This document shows, one piece after another, positions 39,658-48,845 of a stretch of 64,000 bases of DNA (within the stretch, counting starts at the first letter, position 1; every line of letters begins with the position of its first letter). The DNA comes from Anaerolinea sp. (lineage in GTDB: Bacteria > Chloroflexota > Anaerolineae > Anaerolineales > Anaerolineaceae). Below the pieces are notes generated by a model. That model saw only the letters and a program-made list of their open reading frames with translations, made no database searches and was not told the DNA's origin. The DNA lies in NCBI GenBank assembly GCA_029975055.1, contig JARKPU010000002.1:62001-126000 (forward strand), in the 5' to 3' direction. The position numbers and the translations under genes are program-made.

Positions 39658-41604
39658 TCATTTGGTTACCACAATGCTCGTGCCGTTGCTGTCGCCGTCG
39701 GGGTCGTGGTTCGAGGCCGAACGGTACGTTGACGCGCTGCGGGTGATGTTCGTCACCGAGAAGGTGACGCTGGCCGTCCTGGCGGCAATGCCGGTTTTCG
39801 AGAGCGTGCAAATCCCGGCAGCCGAGGTGACGCACGAACCCGTTCCGCTCGCGCCTGCGCTCCACTTGCCGCTCACCGTGGCGTTCGCCAGTGGCCGCTC
39901 GGATGAATCATGCACCAGGATCGTCACCGAGGCATTCCAACGCGTGCCGGACAGAGTCGAAACTCCGTCCAGGTCGCCCGAGTGCATCAACACGCTCGGC
40001 GTGCTCAAGGGGGTACGCGTGGGCGTACGGGTGGCGGTAGCCAGGCTGATGGGCGTGGCGGTCGCGCTGGGCAGCGGTGTGGAGGTGCTGGTCGGCAAAG
40101 GCGTGGGGGTGTCGCTTGGGAGCGGGGTAGGAGTGTCGCTCGGAAGCGGCGTTGGGGTGTCGCTCGGCAAGGGAGCGGGGGTATCGGTTGGCGTCGGCGC
40201 AGGCGCCGAAGCCAGCAGCGTATACGCCGCCAGCAGGTCCAGCTTGCCGTTGCCGAAGACGTCATCCGGGCCGGGCGCGCCCAGGTCGGCGGCCGATTGG
40301 ATGAGCGCGCTTTCCTGTTCGGCGGCTGAAAGGCTCGGGAAAGCCGAGAGCAGCAGCGCCAGGCCGCCCGCGACGTGCGGGGAGGAGAACGACGTGCCCG
40401 AGTCAATGGAATACCCGCCGAACAGCCCGGACGTGCGGATGTTCACCCCCGGGGCGACAAGGTCAGGGAAGACGCCCGCCGACCCGCCGCAGGTGGAAGG
40501 CCCCCGGCTGCTGTAAGCGTAAAGCTGGTCAAAGCCGTCGATGGCCCCCACGGCAAACGCCGAGGGGTTGTTCGCCGGGCTGTAGCTGGTGGAGGGTGAA
40601 GGTCCGCCGTTGCCCGCCGCGAAAACCGGCAAAATGCCCGCCGCGCGCAAGGCCTGCAGGTCGGGTTCGAAGGCCAGGTTGCAGCCCGGGTAGGCAAACG
40701 ACCAGGAGTTGTTCACCACCTGCGGGGCGTCATCGGTGGCGGGGTTCCCATCGGGGTCAAGCAGCCACTGGTAGCCCTGGTGGATGGCGGCGGCCGTCGA
40801 GCCGCCCTGGTCGTTGAAGATCTTGACCGCAATCCACTGCGCCCCGGGGGCCATGCCGATGGTCGTGCCGCCCGCATCTCCGCCGACCATAATGCCGGTC
40901 GTCCAGGTGCCGTGACCGCTCAGATCCACCGGCGAGGCAGGGTGCTGGCCGTAGGGATCAAACCAGCTATTCGCACCGCCGCGCCAGCGCGCGGCCAGGT
41001 CGGGGTGTGAGACATCCACGCCGCTATCCATGCTGGCGACGACGACGCCCTGCCCCTGGATGCCCAGCGCCCACAGCGCGGGGGCGTTGGCCTGGGCAAG
41101 GTTCGGCTCGGGGGCGGCCAGTTCAGCGGGGGTGATTTGCACCTCATCGAGGCTGATTTGCAGCACGTCGGGGTGGCGCGAAAGTTCCTGGATCACCTCC
41201 GCCGTGGCCGATACGGCAAACCCATTGACGATCCATAGCGGCGAGAACTGCCGCACAACCCCCTGGGCCCGCCGCGAATCGAGCAGCTTCTTCAACGGCC
41301 CCTGGGTGGCGTTGGCCGTGGCCTGCAGCGCCTGGATGGTGCTGCGCAGCTGCCTGCCCCGGTTGATGCGCCGGTTCTGCCGGAGCGCGGCCAGGTTGGC
41401 CTGCTGGCGCAGCGTCACCACCACCGGCAGGCTTTCTCCGGGGGGCAGGGCATCCAGCGCGGCCTGCACCTCGGGGGTAATTGCTCCCGAAAGGCCGGCC
41501 GGGAGCACATTCCACAGCGCGGAACTTGCCTGGGCGGGCTGCCTGGGGGCCAGGAAGGAGCCAAACAAGAGGATCAAGAGTACGATCGGTATAATTTTCT
41601 TCAT
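39658..41604 (-). CDS. Secreted subtilisin-like serine protease (S8) with P/T-rich linker and C-terminal Ig-like domain
   Basis: 648 residues. A Sec signal peptide (KKIIPIVLLILLFGSFLA; cleavage after PAQAS likely) is followed by an inhibitor-like propeptide (about 45-160, VVVTLRQQANLAAL). The S8 catalytic domain has Asp193 (MDSGVDVSHPD), His231 (SGHGTWT), oxyanion Asn332 (AAGNGG) and Ser405 (SGTSFSSPHVAGG). A linker made of PTPLPSDT-type octapeptide repeats then leads to a C-terminal beta domain (GDLDGVSTLSGTRWNASVT) common at the end of Chloroflexota secreted proteins. GGGGGAAGG precedes the ATG. It is the last gene of the long secreted-protein run and may process or degrade proteins at the cell surface. 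Confidence 0.94.
   Translation of the reverse strand: MKKIIPIVLLILLFGSFLAPRQPAQASSALWNVLPAGLSGAITPEVQAALDALPPGESLPVVVTLRQQANLAALRQNRRINRGRQLRSTIQALQATANATQGPLKKLLDSRRAQGVVRQFSPLWIVNGFAVSATAEVIQELSRHPDVLQISLDEVQITPAELAAPEPNLAQANAPALWALGIQGQGVVVASMDSGVDVSHPDLAARWRGGANSWFDPYGQHPASPVDLSGHGTWTTGIMVGGDAGGTTIGMAPGAQWIAVKIFNDQGGSTAAAIHQGYQWLLDPDGNPATDDAPQVVNNSWSFAYPGCNLAFEPDLQALRAAGILPVFAAGNGGPSPSTSYSPANNPSAFAVGAIDGFDQLYAYSSRGPSTCGGSAGVFPDLVAPGVNIRTSGLFGGYSIDSGTSFSSPHVAGGLALLLSAFPSLSAAEQESALIQSAADLGAPGPDDVFGNGKLDLLAAYTLLASAPAPTPTDTPAPLPSDTPTPLPSDTPTPLPSDTPTPLPTSTSTPLPSATATPISLATATRTPTRTPLSTPSVLMHSGDLDGVSTLSGTRWNASVTILVHDSSERPLANATVSGKWSAGASGTGSCVTSAAGICTLSKTGIAARTASVTFSVTNITRSASTYRSASNHDPDGDSNGTSIVVTK
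40100..40180 (-). repeat. Tandem 24-bp repeats encoding the P/T-rich linker
   Basis: Three near-identical 24-bp units and degenerate flanking ones encode repeated PSDTPTPL in the subtilase linker. Such repeats expand and contract easily, so linker length may vary between strains. Confidence 0.75.
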
Positions 41605-41636
41605 AAGGCCTTCCCCCTGACGGGCTGGCAAAGAGA

Positions 41637-42506
41637 TTACTTCACTGAAATAGACCCGGCGCGCACATCGCCAAACGCCAGGCTGACCTCGCTTCCCGAA
41701 CGGACGGCTTGCTTCAGGTTCGGGAAGAACATCACGTACATGCCATCTTTCTTGATGTTGAGCATGTGATGCGACATGCGCGCAGGCATGATCACCAGCG
41801 GGTCGTGCTCTCCGACGACGAGGAACGGCATGTGCGCGTGATCGGCCAGAAGCCCGCGCGCCTTTTCGACATCGACGATTTTCATGCGCAGGTCGATGAT
41901 GCTGTCCATCGCCGAAACGGCCACCAGGGTCACCCTCACGCCGTACTGCTCTTCAAAGCGGCTCAGTGAAACCGGTTTCAAATCCGAAACTGCCGCCATG
42001 GAGGAATCGGCCTCATGCCGGCGAGAGTTGGAATCGAGCTGGACGGCAAACAGGGTGACGACCATCACCACCGCCAGTGCGTAGAACGGCAGGAGCAGGC
42101 GGGGCAGCCCGGCGAGAGCAGGTTCCAGCCCGGCGGCATCCAGTCGGCGGGCCTTCTCCCACGGCCTGCGGAGGAAAAACGCCGCCACGAAGCAGGCTTC
42201 GACCGCCAGCGAGATCAAACCCACCGGGTGCGTCCACGGTTCCACTTCCATGCCCGGCAGGCCAGCCGTGCGGCTGAGCACATAGCCGCCCATCGAGGCG
42301 GCCGCCAGGAACAGGCCAATCGCCCAGCCGAGCAGTTCGTCGCGCAGCATGCGCAGCGCGCCGATCAGCGCGAGGATGAAATTAACCGCAAACAAAATGC
42401 CCAGGTAGCGGGTTTCTTCAAACTCATGCGGCGCCATGTAGAGGTGCAGCACGCCGATCTCGACGACCAGCGCCATGCTCGCCCATTGCAGCACTTTGGA
42501 TTTCAT
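41637..42506 (-). CDS. Polytopic membrane protein with C-terminal extracytoplasmic domain (unknown)
   Basis: 289 residues. Four or five hydrophobic segments occupy the N-terminal 170 residues (VLQWASMALVVEIGVL, LGILFAVNFILALIGAL, WAIGLFLAAASMGGYVL, VGLISLAVEACFVAAFFL, LLLPFYALAVVMVVTLF). A soluble tail of about 110 residues follows, with QYGVRVTLVAVSA and IVDVEKARGLLAD, closely similar to the tail of the protein encoded just upstream. The tail is His/Met-rich at MPARMSHHML, which might bind copper, fitting the cupredoxin neighbours, but this is a guess. GGAGGG precedes the ATG used; an open extension to 42674 overlaps the neighbour and has no ribosome site. I do not recognise the family. Confidence 0.8.
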   Translation of the reverse strand: MKSKVLQWASMALVVEIGVLHLYMAPHEFEETRYLGILFAVNFILALIGALRMLRDELLGWAIGLFLAAASMGGYVLSRTAGLPGMEVEPWTHPVGLISLAVEACFVAAFFLRRPWEKARRLDAAGLEPALAGLPRLLLPFYALAVVMVVTLFAVQLDSNSRRHEADSSMAAVSDLKPVSLSRFEEQYGVRVTLVAVSAMDSIIDLRMKIVDVEKARGLLADHAHMPFLVVGEHDPLVIMPARMSHHMLNIKKDGMYVMFFPNLKQAVRSGSEVSLAFGDVRAGSISVK

Positions 42507-42528
42507 GTTCGCCCTCCACTCTCCACGG

Positions 42529-43011
42529 TCACTTCGCCTCGATCGGCCCAACGAGCACGTCTCCCAGGCGGATCGAAACGCGGCTGCCCGGCCTGACGAC
42601 CCCGCGGGTGTTCGAGAACATCCAGAACAGGCTGCCGCCGTCTTTGAGCGCCAGCGGCTGCTCGAGAAAATCACCCGAAAGTTCCAGCACCGCCTGGGTG
42701 CCTTCCACCACCAGCGCCGGGCGCAGTTCGGGGTCTGCCAGCAGCAATCTGGCTTTCTCCGCGTCGAGGATTTTCACGCGCAGGTCCACCATGCCGCCCG
42801 CCGCGGTGACGGCCAGCAGGTTAACGCGCAGGCCGTACCGGGCTTCGAGGGCCGCCGGCGAAGTGAACTGCCTGCCCAGCGAGGCGAAGAACGGCGTGCG
42901 CCAGGCCAGCCAGATGCCCAGCCCCACAACGGCCAGCAAGAAGGCCGCCGCGAGCCACAGCCTGCGCCGGTCGGGTGAAAGCCCCGCATGGACCGATCCG
43001 GTTTCAATCAC
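42529..43011 (-). CDS. Single-span membrane protein sharing a tail domain with its neighbour (unknown)
   Basis: 160 residues. One N-terminal membrane helix (LWLAAAFLLAVVGLGIWLAW) is followed by an exposed domain. ARYGLRVNLLAVTA, DLRVKILDAEKARLLLAD and GSRVSIRLGDVLVG correspond one-to-one with QYGVRVTLVAVSA, DLRMKIVDVEKARGLLAD and GSEVSLAFGDVRAG in the protein encoded next. The two therefore carry paralogous domains on different membrane anchors. The start is GTG, chosen because GAGGAG lies 7 nt upstream; a TTG further up overlaps that site. The gene is 22 nt before its paralogue and 81 nt after the 982-residue cupredoxin/Ig protein. Function unknown. Confidence 0.8.
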   Translation of the reverse strand: MIETGSVHAGLSPDRRRLWLAAAFLLAVVGLGIWLAWRTPFFASLGRQFTSPAALEARYGLRVNLLAVTAAGGMVDLRVKILDAEKARLLLADPELRPALVVEGTQAVLELSGDFLEQPLALKDGGSLFWMFSNTRGVVRPGSRVSIRLGDVLVGPIEAK

Positions 43012-43092
43012 GTTACCACTCCTCAAAATGGTTCAGCCGGCGGGCCGAGAGCGGAGTAAAACTTCTCTCGGCCCGCCGAAAAGGATGTTATT

Positions 43093-46041
43093 TCACGGGC
43101 CGATCACCGTGCGCCGCGTGGAAACAAAGGCGTCGAAGTAGAGCGTCCCGGATGCGCCGTTTACCAGCCCGGCCGAAGGCCCAAGCCGCACCGAGTCGAG
43201 CAGGTTGGCGCTGGTATTCAAGTTATTCAGCGTCTGGCGCAGCACGCCATCGGTGTACAGGCTGGCCGAAGCCGAACCCGCCGACTGCCAGGCGATCTCG
43301 ATGGAATGCGCCGCGTTGCTGATGTTGAACCAGTTGGTATTGGTCGTCCCGCCTGCGCGCAGCACCGAGAGGCGCACCTGGTAGGTGCCTCCGCCGCCGT
43401 TCTGGCGTCTGAACTGCACCTGGAAGATGGCCGTTCCGGCGGTATCGTGGCCGGAGAAGATGGTCATCCCCGTGGCGCTGTTGTTGTTGGCCGGCAGCGC
43501 GCCGTGCGGGTTGAAGTAGAAGCGCGCGTGGTAACTGGCATCGGCCACCGGCGCAAGGTTCGTCACGTAGCGCGCCGCGGTGCCGCCCAGCGTGGCCTGC
43601 ATCCCGAAGCCCCCGCTCAGGGCCGAAGCGGCGTTGACTGCAATGTTCGTGCCGGTGACGCTGTTCCAGGCCGAGAAGCTGCCGGATTCAAAACCGTCCG
43701 AGAAGACCGCATTCGGCAGGACGACGTTGACCGTGGTCGAAATGGTCGGGCTCCAGTTGCCGGCGGCATCGCGCGCGCGGATGAAGAGCGTGTGCGTTCC
43801 GGCGCTCCAGTTGCGGGCCACAAAGTCAACCGTGGCCGAAAGGGTCAGGCTGGTTGCCGGGGTAGGGATGACGATCGGCACGCCGTTGCCCAGGCCGGGG
43901 TCGGCGCCCTCAAACCACTCGGCCCGGTTGATGTTCGAGACCGCATCCGTCACATTGGCCGAGAGGGTGAAGCTGGTGTTATCGGAGGCCGCTGTGTTGG
44001 TGGGGTTCGGGCTGGCGCTCGCTCCGCTGATCGCAGGAGCGCCGCGGTCGATGACCAGGGTGATGGCGCTGAAAGCGCCCCAATTGCCCGCCGAATCTTT
44101 GGCATGGACCGAGAGGGTGTGATTGCCCGAGGTGAGCAGGTTGATCGTCGTCAGCGGGATATTGACGTACCCCGCCTCGCTCGGGCTGTTGAACAGGCCG
44201 TCAACGGGGACGAAGGGGAACCCCGTGCCGTTGGCCCCGACCGCGTCGATGAACCCTTCGGCCGTGCTGATCTTCGCGGCGCCGTCGGTAAAGGCGGCCG
44301 TGACGCGCATCGAGGGGTTGTTCACGCTGTACGGGAACTGGCCGTTATTCGGGTTCGGCTGCGCGACGAGGCTGCCGGTAGACGGGCCGGTCAGATCGAG
44401 CGTGAGAGCGCCCGTTCCAAAAGCGCCCCAGTTACCGCGCGAATCCTGGGCACGCACCGAAACCATATGCGGGCCTTCACCCAGCCCGGCAACCGTGCCC
44501 GCCGGGATGGAGGCAGTGAGGCTGGCAATGGGCGAGCCGGTGGTGTTCAGGTTCATGGGCAAGGCCGCGCCGCCATCAATGCTGTACTCGGCCGCCGCGA
44601 TGTTGCCTCCGCCCGATTGGCTGTCGTTGGCCGTGGCGCTCAAAGCCACGTTGACCGACCCGTTGGTCACGCGGGGCGTCAGGATCACCCCCGAAACCGT
44701 CGGGCCAACCGTGTCGAGCGTGAACACGGCCGAATTATAGGGGCCCCAGTTCCCGATCGAATCCTGCCCGCGCACGTAAACGGTGTGCTGCCCGGCCGCC
44801 AGCGCGCCGACGGGGACCGTCCCCGTCACCGCTTCGGTCGGAGAGTCGAAGGTTCCGTCCACGGCCGTCAGAGTGGTGGGGGCGGCGGCGGTGCTGTCAA
44901 TGGTGAATTCTGCCGTGGCGACGTTGTTATTCCCCCAGGCGGCGTCGCTCACCGAAGCGTTCAGGGTGATGTCGCCTCCGCTGCTGATGGCGGGGGTCAG
45001 GGTCAACCCCGAAACCGCCGGACCGATGGTATCGAGCGTGATCACCGGGGTAGTGCCCACGGCGATGAGCGTCATCATCCCGCCGAAACCGGCTTGATTG
45101 TTGTTATTCAAGATCAGGTTGCCGTCATACAGCGGGAACCGGCTGCCATCCGCCGTGGCCGGGGGGATGTTGACCAGCACGTCGAGCGTCTGGCCGGGCG
45201 AGAGCGTCTCGGCCACCGAGCGGTGAACGTAAGTGGAAGGGCTGCCGTCCACGGCGATCAGGCGCTGCTCGAGGCCGAGCAGAGCCATCGAATGGGGTTG
45301 GATACCCGCGTTAATGTAGCGCAGCAGCAGGGCGCTGCCCGCCGTGGCGGGGATCTGCGCCGTATCGGGGTAAGCTTTACCGTTGATCAGCCAATAGCGC
45401 GGCTTGTAATTGCGCATGTCGAACGCGGCCGGGTTGGCGCTGTTATTGAGCGCCGGGTCCACTTCGCTGAGCAGCACCAGCGCTTCATCGTTGAAGGCGG
45501 TGTCGGGGCTGTCGTAAGCCTGCCCGGCGGCAGAGGGCCGCACCACGAGCGCGCCAACCATTCCCATCGCCACCTGGTATTGCCCGTTGGCGATCAGCCC
45601 GGCTTCATAGAGGTAGGTGCCGGGGCGGCTGGCGGTGAAGGTGTAGGCCTTGCTCGCGCCGGGGGCCACGCCGCTGGTATCGGGGATCATATCCTGCCCC
45701 TGGAAGAGCAGCGCCGTGGTGACGGCCAGGTTGTTCGTCAGGTTGACGGTGACCACATCACCCTGGTTGACGATGAGCACCGGCCCGGGCACTTCGACCG
45801 GCCCGCCGCTGGTGGAGGAATACCCCCACACCGGCACGCTTGCGCCCGGCAGCGCCAGGGTGCCCGCGCCGGCCCACAGGTTGCAGGTGATTCCGCCCAC
45901 GTCCGCGAAGCAGGGCGTGGCGGGCAGGGCCGCCGGGGCCGCCGCCAGCGCCTTGCCCAGGCCAATGGCTGGGCTGAATATGGCCGCGACCACCAGGAGC
46001 AGGGCAATCAACTTGGTTCTATTTCTCAGGTTTGTACGCAT
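43093..46041 (-). CDS. Secreted cupredoxin-like protein with Ig-like repeats and C-terminal LamG-like domain
   Basis: 982 residues. A Sec signal peptide (KLIALLLVVAAIFSPAIGL, cleavage near ALAAAP) is followed by two cupredoxin-like segments resembling multicopper oxidase domains (about 35-310): VPGPVLIVNQGDVVTVNLTNN and GMVGALVVRPS. The site where oxidases have HxH reads GTYLYEAG, so most copper ligands are absent; only QPHSMALLG recalls the second site. Next come about five Ig-like repeats of about 105 residues, recognised by GPTVSGVILTP, ISGASASPNPT and NWGAFGTGALT-type starts and ends. The C-terminal part (FSDGFESGSFSAWNSVTG) is a LamG-like beta sandwich. It is probably a cell-surface or matrix protein derived from a multicopper oxidase. 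GGAG lies 7 nt before the ATG. Confidence 0.88.
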   Translation of the reverse strand: MRTNLRNRTKLIALLLVVAAIFSPAIGLGKALAAAPAALPATPCFADVGGITCNLWAGAGTLALPGASVPVWGYSSTSGGPVEVPGPVLIVNQGDVVTVNLTNNLAVTTALLFQGQDMIPDTSGVAPGASKAYTFTASRPGTYLYEAGLIANGQYQVAMGMVGALVVRPSAAGQAYDSPDTAFNDEALVLLSEVDPALNNSANPAAFDMRNYKPRYWLINGKAYPDTAQIPATAGSALLLRYINAGIQPHSMALLGLEQRLIAVDGSPSTYVHRSVAETLSPGQTLDVLVNIPPATADGSRFPLYDGNLILNNNNQAGFGGMMTLIAVGTTPVITLDTIGPAVSGLTLTPAISSGGDITLNASVSDAAWGNNNVATAEFTIDSTAAAPTTLTAVDGTFDSPTEAVTGTVPVGALAAGQHTVYVRGQDSIGNWGPYNSAVFTLDTVGPTVSGVILTPRVTNGSVNVALSATANDSQSGGGNIAAAEYSIDGGAALPMNLNTTGSPIASLTASIPAGTVAGLGEGPHMVSVRAQDSRGNWGAFGTGALTLDLTGPSTGSLVAQPNPNNGQFPYSVNNPSMRVTAAFTDGAAKISTAEGFIDAVGANGTGFPFVPVDGLFNSPSEAGYVNIPLTTINLLTSGNHTLSVHAKDSAGNWGAFSAITLVIDRGAPAISGASASPNPTNTAASDNTSFTLSANVTDAVSNINRAEWFEGADPGLGNGVPIVIPTPATSLTLSATVDFVARNWSAGTHTLFIRARDAAGNWSPTISTTVNVVLPNAVFSDGFESGSFSAWNSVTGTNIAVNAASALSGGFGMQATLGGTAARYVTNLAPVADASYHARFYFNPHGALPANNNSATGMTIFSGHDTAGTAIFQVQFRRQNGGGGTYQVRLSVLRAGGTTNTNWFNISNAAHSIEIAWQSAGSASASLYTDGVLRQTLNNLNTSANLLDSVRLGPSAGLVNGASGTLYFDAFVSTRRTVIGP

Positions 46042-46075
46042 GGTTATCTCCATTCCTTGAGGTTCGCACCTGCCC

Positions 46076-47377
46076 TCACGGGCAGTTGTTCGGTTCGGGC
46101 GGGTCGATCCTCAGGTATGTGATCGGGCCAGACATGGTCATGCCCCATGAGGTGATCTGGTAGAGCGCATGGTTGTGGGCGATGATGTAATACTCGCCGC
46201 ACTGGTTCAAGGAGGAAAAGCCGGGCGGCAACGGCCCTTGCTTACCCAGGTAGGGGCTGCCGGAATAGAACATGCCAAAGGTGAGGTTGGCTACATCCGG
46301 AATGACCACCGGCACCGGGTTGGCGGTTTGATCATATGCCTCGGCGTCATACCACTTGAAGAGCGCATCCCAGGTCTGCCCGGGGCCGATGTTGACGGCA
46401 AATTTCTCAAAGGAGAGGTCCTCGCCGCCCGCGCCTTCCAGGGGTTGGCCGTCGCGCGCGATGATCAGCCCGTTGTTGCCGTGCGGGTGGAAGGGATATT
46501 CCTCGCTGCCCACGTTGAAGTAACGCACCAGCCCCGGAAGGGGATGCGTGGCCGGGTCGTATGGATGGATTAAAGAAAGCGCTCCATACGGCTGGCTGGG
46601 GAGCCAGGTCGCGAAGTTATCGGCGATGCTGTCTGGGAAGCCGCGCCCGTTGATCAGCCAGTAGCGCGGGTGATAGTTGTTCATGTTGAAGCTGCGCCCG
46701 CTTTCCACCGCCTGGTGCTGGTAGGGGTCGATCTCCGAGAGGAAGACCATGAATTCTTCAGATGGAGTGAACTCGCTGTCGGCCCGGTTGTAGGCGAAGC
46801 TGGCCCCAAGCGCGGGACGCACGATCAACGCCCCAAACAGCCCCATGTGAACCTGCTTTTGCGGGTTGGTGCCGCTCTCATAGATGAACGAGCCAGGGTG
46901 AGTGGCCACAAAGCTGTAGGTGATGCTCCCGCCGTTCGCGGCGGCGGTGTTGGTCAACGAGGTGACCACCGCATTGCCATCGAACTCCGGCCCCACGGGC
47001 GAGCCGTTGGCCAGCACATTTTCCTGCCCGGGGAACATGATCGAAACCGGCTCGGCGAAGTTGTTCTGCAAGATCACCGTCACGGTGTCGCCTTCGTTCA
47101 CGCACAGAGTCGGGCCGGGGTGCTGGAAGCTCTGCCCGGCGAGCGAGTAACCCCACATGAACATCGTGTTGCCATCCGGCAATTGGATGTAACCGGTCTT
47201 GGTTTCCAGGGTGAAGGTCGGGTTCGGGCTAGCCCCCGTGGTGCAGACGATGCCCGTGCGCTGCGAAACCTGCGCCGCCGCCTGCTGGGGCCTGGAGATC
47301 GATCCCGCCAGCACGAGCATCATTACCAGCAGGAAAGCAGCTTCCAACCGCATCCATTTCAATCTTTTTGCACGCAT
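46076..47377 (-). CDS. Secreted multicopper-oxidase-like protein with reduced copper sites
   Basis: 433 residues. A signal peptide (LEAAFLLVMMLVLAGSI, cleavage after QQAAA) leads into two cupredoxin domains: HPGPTLCVNEGDTVTVILQN and VHMGLFGALIVRP in the first, and YPFHPHGNNGLI (His297, His299) in the second. The C-terminal copper motif HCH...H..M is replaced by AHNHALYQITSWGM (His401, His403, no Cys), and the first-domain HxH is replaced by GSFIYESG. A complete type 1 copper site is therefore missing. It may bind copper differently, act as a structural partner of the intact oxidase upstream, or bind another metal. AAAGGAG lies 9 nt before the ATG; an open extension to 47563 overlaps the upstream gene. 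It resembles the cupredoxin part of the next gene. Confidence 0.87.
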   Translation of the reverse strand: MRAKRLKWMRLEAAFLLVMMLVLAGSISRPQQAAAQVSQRTGIVCTTGASPNPTFTLETKTGYIQLPDGNTMFMWGYSLAGQSFQHPGPTLCVNEGDTVTVILQNNFAEPVSIMFPGQENVLANGSPVGPEFDGNAVVTSLTNTAAANGGSITYSFVATHPGSFIYESGTNPQKQVHMGLFGALIVRPALGASFAYNRADSEFTPSEEFMVFLSEIDPYQHQAVESGRSFNMNNYHPRYWLINGRGFPDSIADNFATWLPSQPYGALSLIHPYDPATHPLPGLVRYFNVGSEEYPFHPHGNNGLIIARDGQPLEGAGGEDLSFEKFAVNIGPGQTWDALFKWYDAEAYDQTANPVPVVIPDVANLTFGMFYSGSPYLGKQGPLPPGFSSLNQCGEYYIIAHNHALYQITSWGMTMSGPITYLRIDPPEPNNCP

Positions 47378-47411
47378 ATCTCGGACTCCTTTCAGCAATT
47401 GGACTGCCCGT

Positions 47412-48776
47412 TCAGGCTCCGCCCCAGTCGTTTGGGTACTGCTGCGCCTGCAGCGCGCCGGATGGGTACACGTGGATCTCCGTCCGCTGCCCGGCAAAGC
47501 CATCGGCGTCCGCCAGGTTATCCACCTGGCTGTAGCGGCGGTTATAGAGTACGTAGGTGTCATAAGGGCCCGGCCCCTGGTAGGGTGGCGCGGTGAAGAT
47601 CGTATCGAAGCTCTCGCCGGCGCCGATCAAGATCGTATCCGTCTCATAGCTCGTGTCGGTGCCGTCGCGCCCGCGCATCAGGGTGGCATCGCGGCCCACC
47701 ACGCGCATCTGGATGCCCGCCAGCGTCATTGAAGCCTCGCGGAAGCCCAGGTTGGCAAAGCGCAGCAACACGCGCTCGCCTTCCTGGCAGGTGACCAGCG
47801 CCGAAAGGGGCTGGTACTGCAGGTGCTCGTAGCCGGGGGTGGCGATCAGGTCGCCGTTCGCATCACGGACGGGGTTGAACGGGTCGATCGAGCCGTTAGG
47901 GGCCAGCGTGTCGGGGTAAACGCGCCCGTTGAGCAGGCTGAAATCGGCATGGTAATCGCTCCATTCGGGGAGCTGGATGTGCGCGTCACACCAGTGCGAT
48001 TCAGCCCACACCTCGCTGAGGAACATGGCAAACTCGCGGTCGTAGCCTGTCGATCCGTCGTTGTCGTTGTAGGCGAACTTGCCGCTCGGGTAGAGCGCCG
48101 TGTTGCCGTTCTGCAGCGGGCGGACGAAGACCAGCCCCGTCATCCCCATGTGGACGTGCTCCACATCCTCGACATGGCAGTGATACATATAGGTGCCGGG
48201 GTCACGCGGGCGGTAGATATAGGTGAAGTTGCGCCCCACCGGCACCGAAACCGAGCCCGTCGGCTCGCCGTCGAAGAAGGGAATCACGTTGCGGAAGCCG
48301 TGCCAGTGCACCGTGTGCGAGTCGGTCAGGTCTGGGCGCATTTGCAGGCCCAGGTTGGTGAGCTGCAGGCGGAATTCGTTGCCCGCCCCGCCGTTTGCGT
48401 TGGGGTCGTACTGATCCACCCAAAAAAGCGGCGCATTGTGCTGGGCTTTCATCTTCTGGTTGGCAATCTGGGCCGAGTTCATGCCGGTGATGTTGCGGAA
48501 CCCGAAGATATAGGTGGTGAACGGCGCCGGAGCGTAGTTATCAGGGTGGAAGAAGGAAATCGGCGGGTTGGGAGGCAGGTACATCCAGCCGTCGGTCCCG
48601 GCGAAATAGAGGTTGGGCGGGTCGCCGAGAGCTGCCTCTGCCACGCCGACGGGCAGCAACACCTTGCGCAGGTACTGCGGCAGAAGGCCGGCCCCGGCTG
48701 CGGTCAATGCTGCCCCGCCCGCCAGTTTCAGAAAATTCCGCCGCGAAATAGGTCTTGAAAAGTTTGGCTTATTCAT
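47412..48776 (-). CDS. Tat-exported multicopper oxidase
   Basis: 454 residues. The N-terminus has a Tat signal (ISRRNFLKLAGGAALTAAGAG). Copper-binding motifs are intact in the first cupredoxin region: HTVHWHGF (His154, His157, His159) and MYHCHVEDVEHVHMGM (His199, Cys200, His201, then His206/His208 and Met). This pairing gives type 1, 2 and 3 ligands as in laccase- or CueO-like and two-domain oxidases. A second, less conserved cupredoxin domain follows (about 300-450). Tat export means it folds with its cofactor before crossing the membrane. Such enzymes oxidise metal ions (Mn, Fe, Cu), phenols or other donors with oxygen. AAAGGAG lies 6 nt before the ATG. It is the only one of the three cupredoxin proteins here with recognisable full ligands. 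Confidence 0.92.
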   Translation of the reverse strand: MNKPNFSRPISRRNFLKLAGGAALTAAGAGLLPQYLRKVLLPVGVAEAALGDPPNLYFAGTDGWMYLPPNPPISFFHPDNYAPAPFTTYIFGFRNITGMNSAQIANQKMKAQHNAPLFWVDQYDPNANGGAGNEFRLQLTNLGLQMRPDLTDSHTVHWHGFRNVIPFFDGEPTGSVSVPVGRNFTYIYRPRDPGTYMYHCHVEDVEHVHMGMTGLVFVRPLQNGNTALYPSGKFAYNDNDGSTGYDREFAMFLSEVWAESHWCDAHIQLPEWSDYHADFSLLNGRVYPDTLAPNGSIDPFNPVRDANGDLIATPGYEHLQYQPLSALVTCQEGERVLLRFANLGFREASMTLAGIQMRVVGRDATLMRGRDGTDTSYETDTILIGAGESFDTIFTAPPYQGPGPYDTYVLYNRRYSQVDNLADADGFAGQRTEIHVYPSGALQAQQYPNDWGGA

Positions 48777-48845
48777 ACAAACTCCTTTGCGGGTTTCAGC
48801 CTGGGGCCGGCCGTGTGCCGGCCCCAGGCGCTGTTGCGGGTAGGC

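Noticed and set aside
43306..46122. 938-codon open frame on the plus strand
   Set aside because: Antisense to the cupredoxin/Ig-repeat gene, composition rich in Arg, Gly and His as in shadow frames, no domain.
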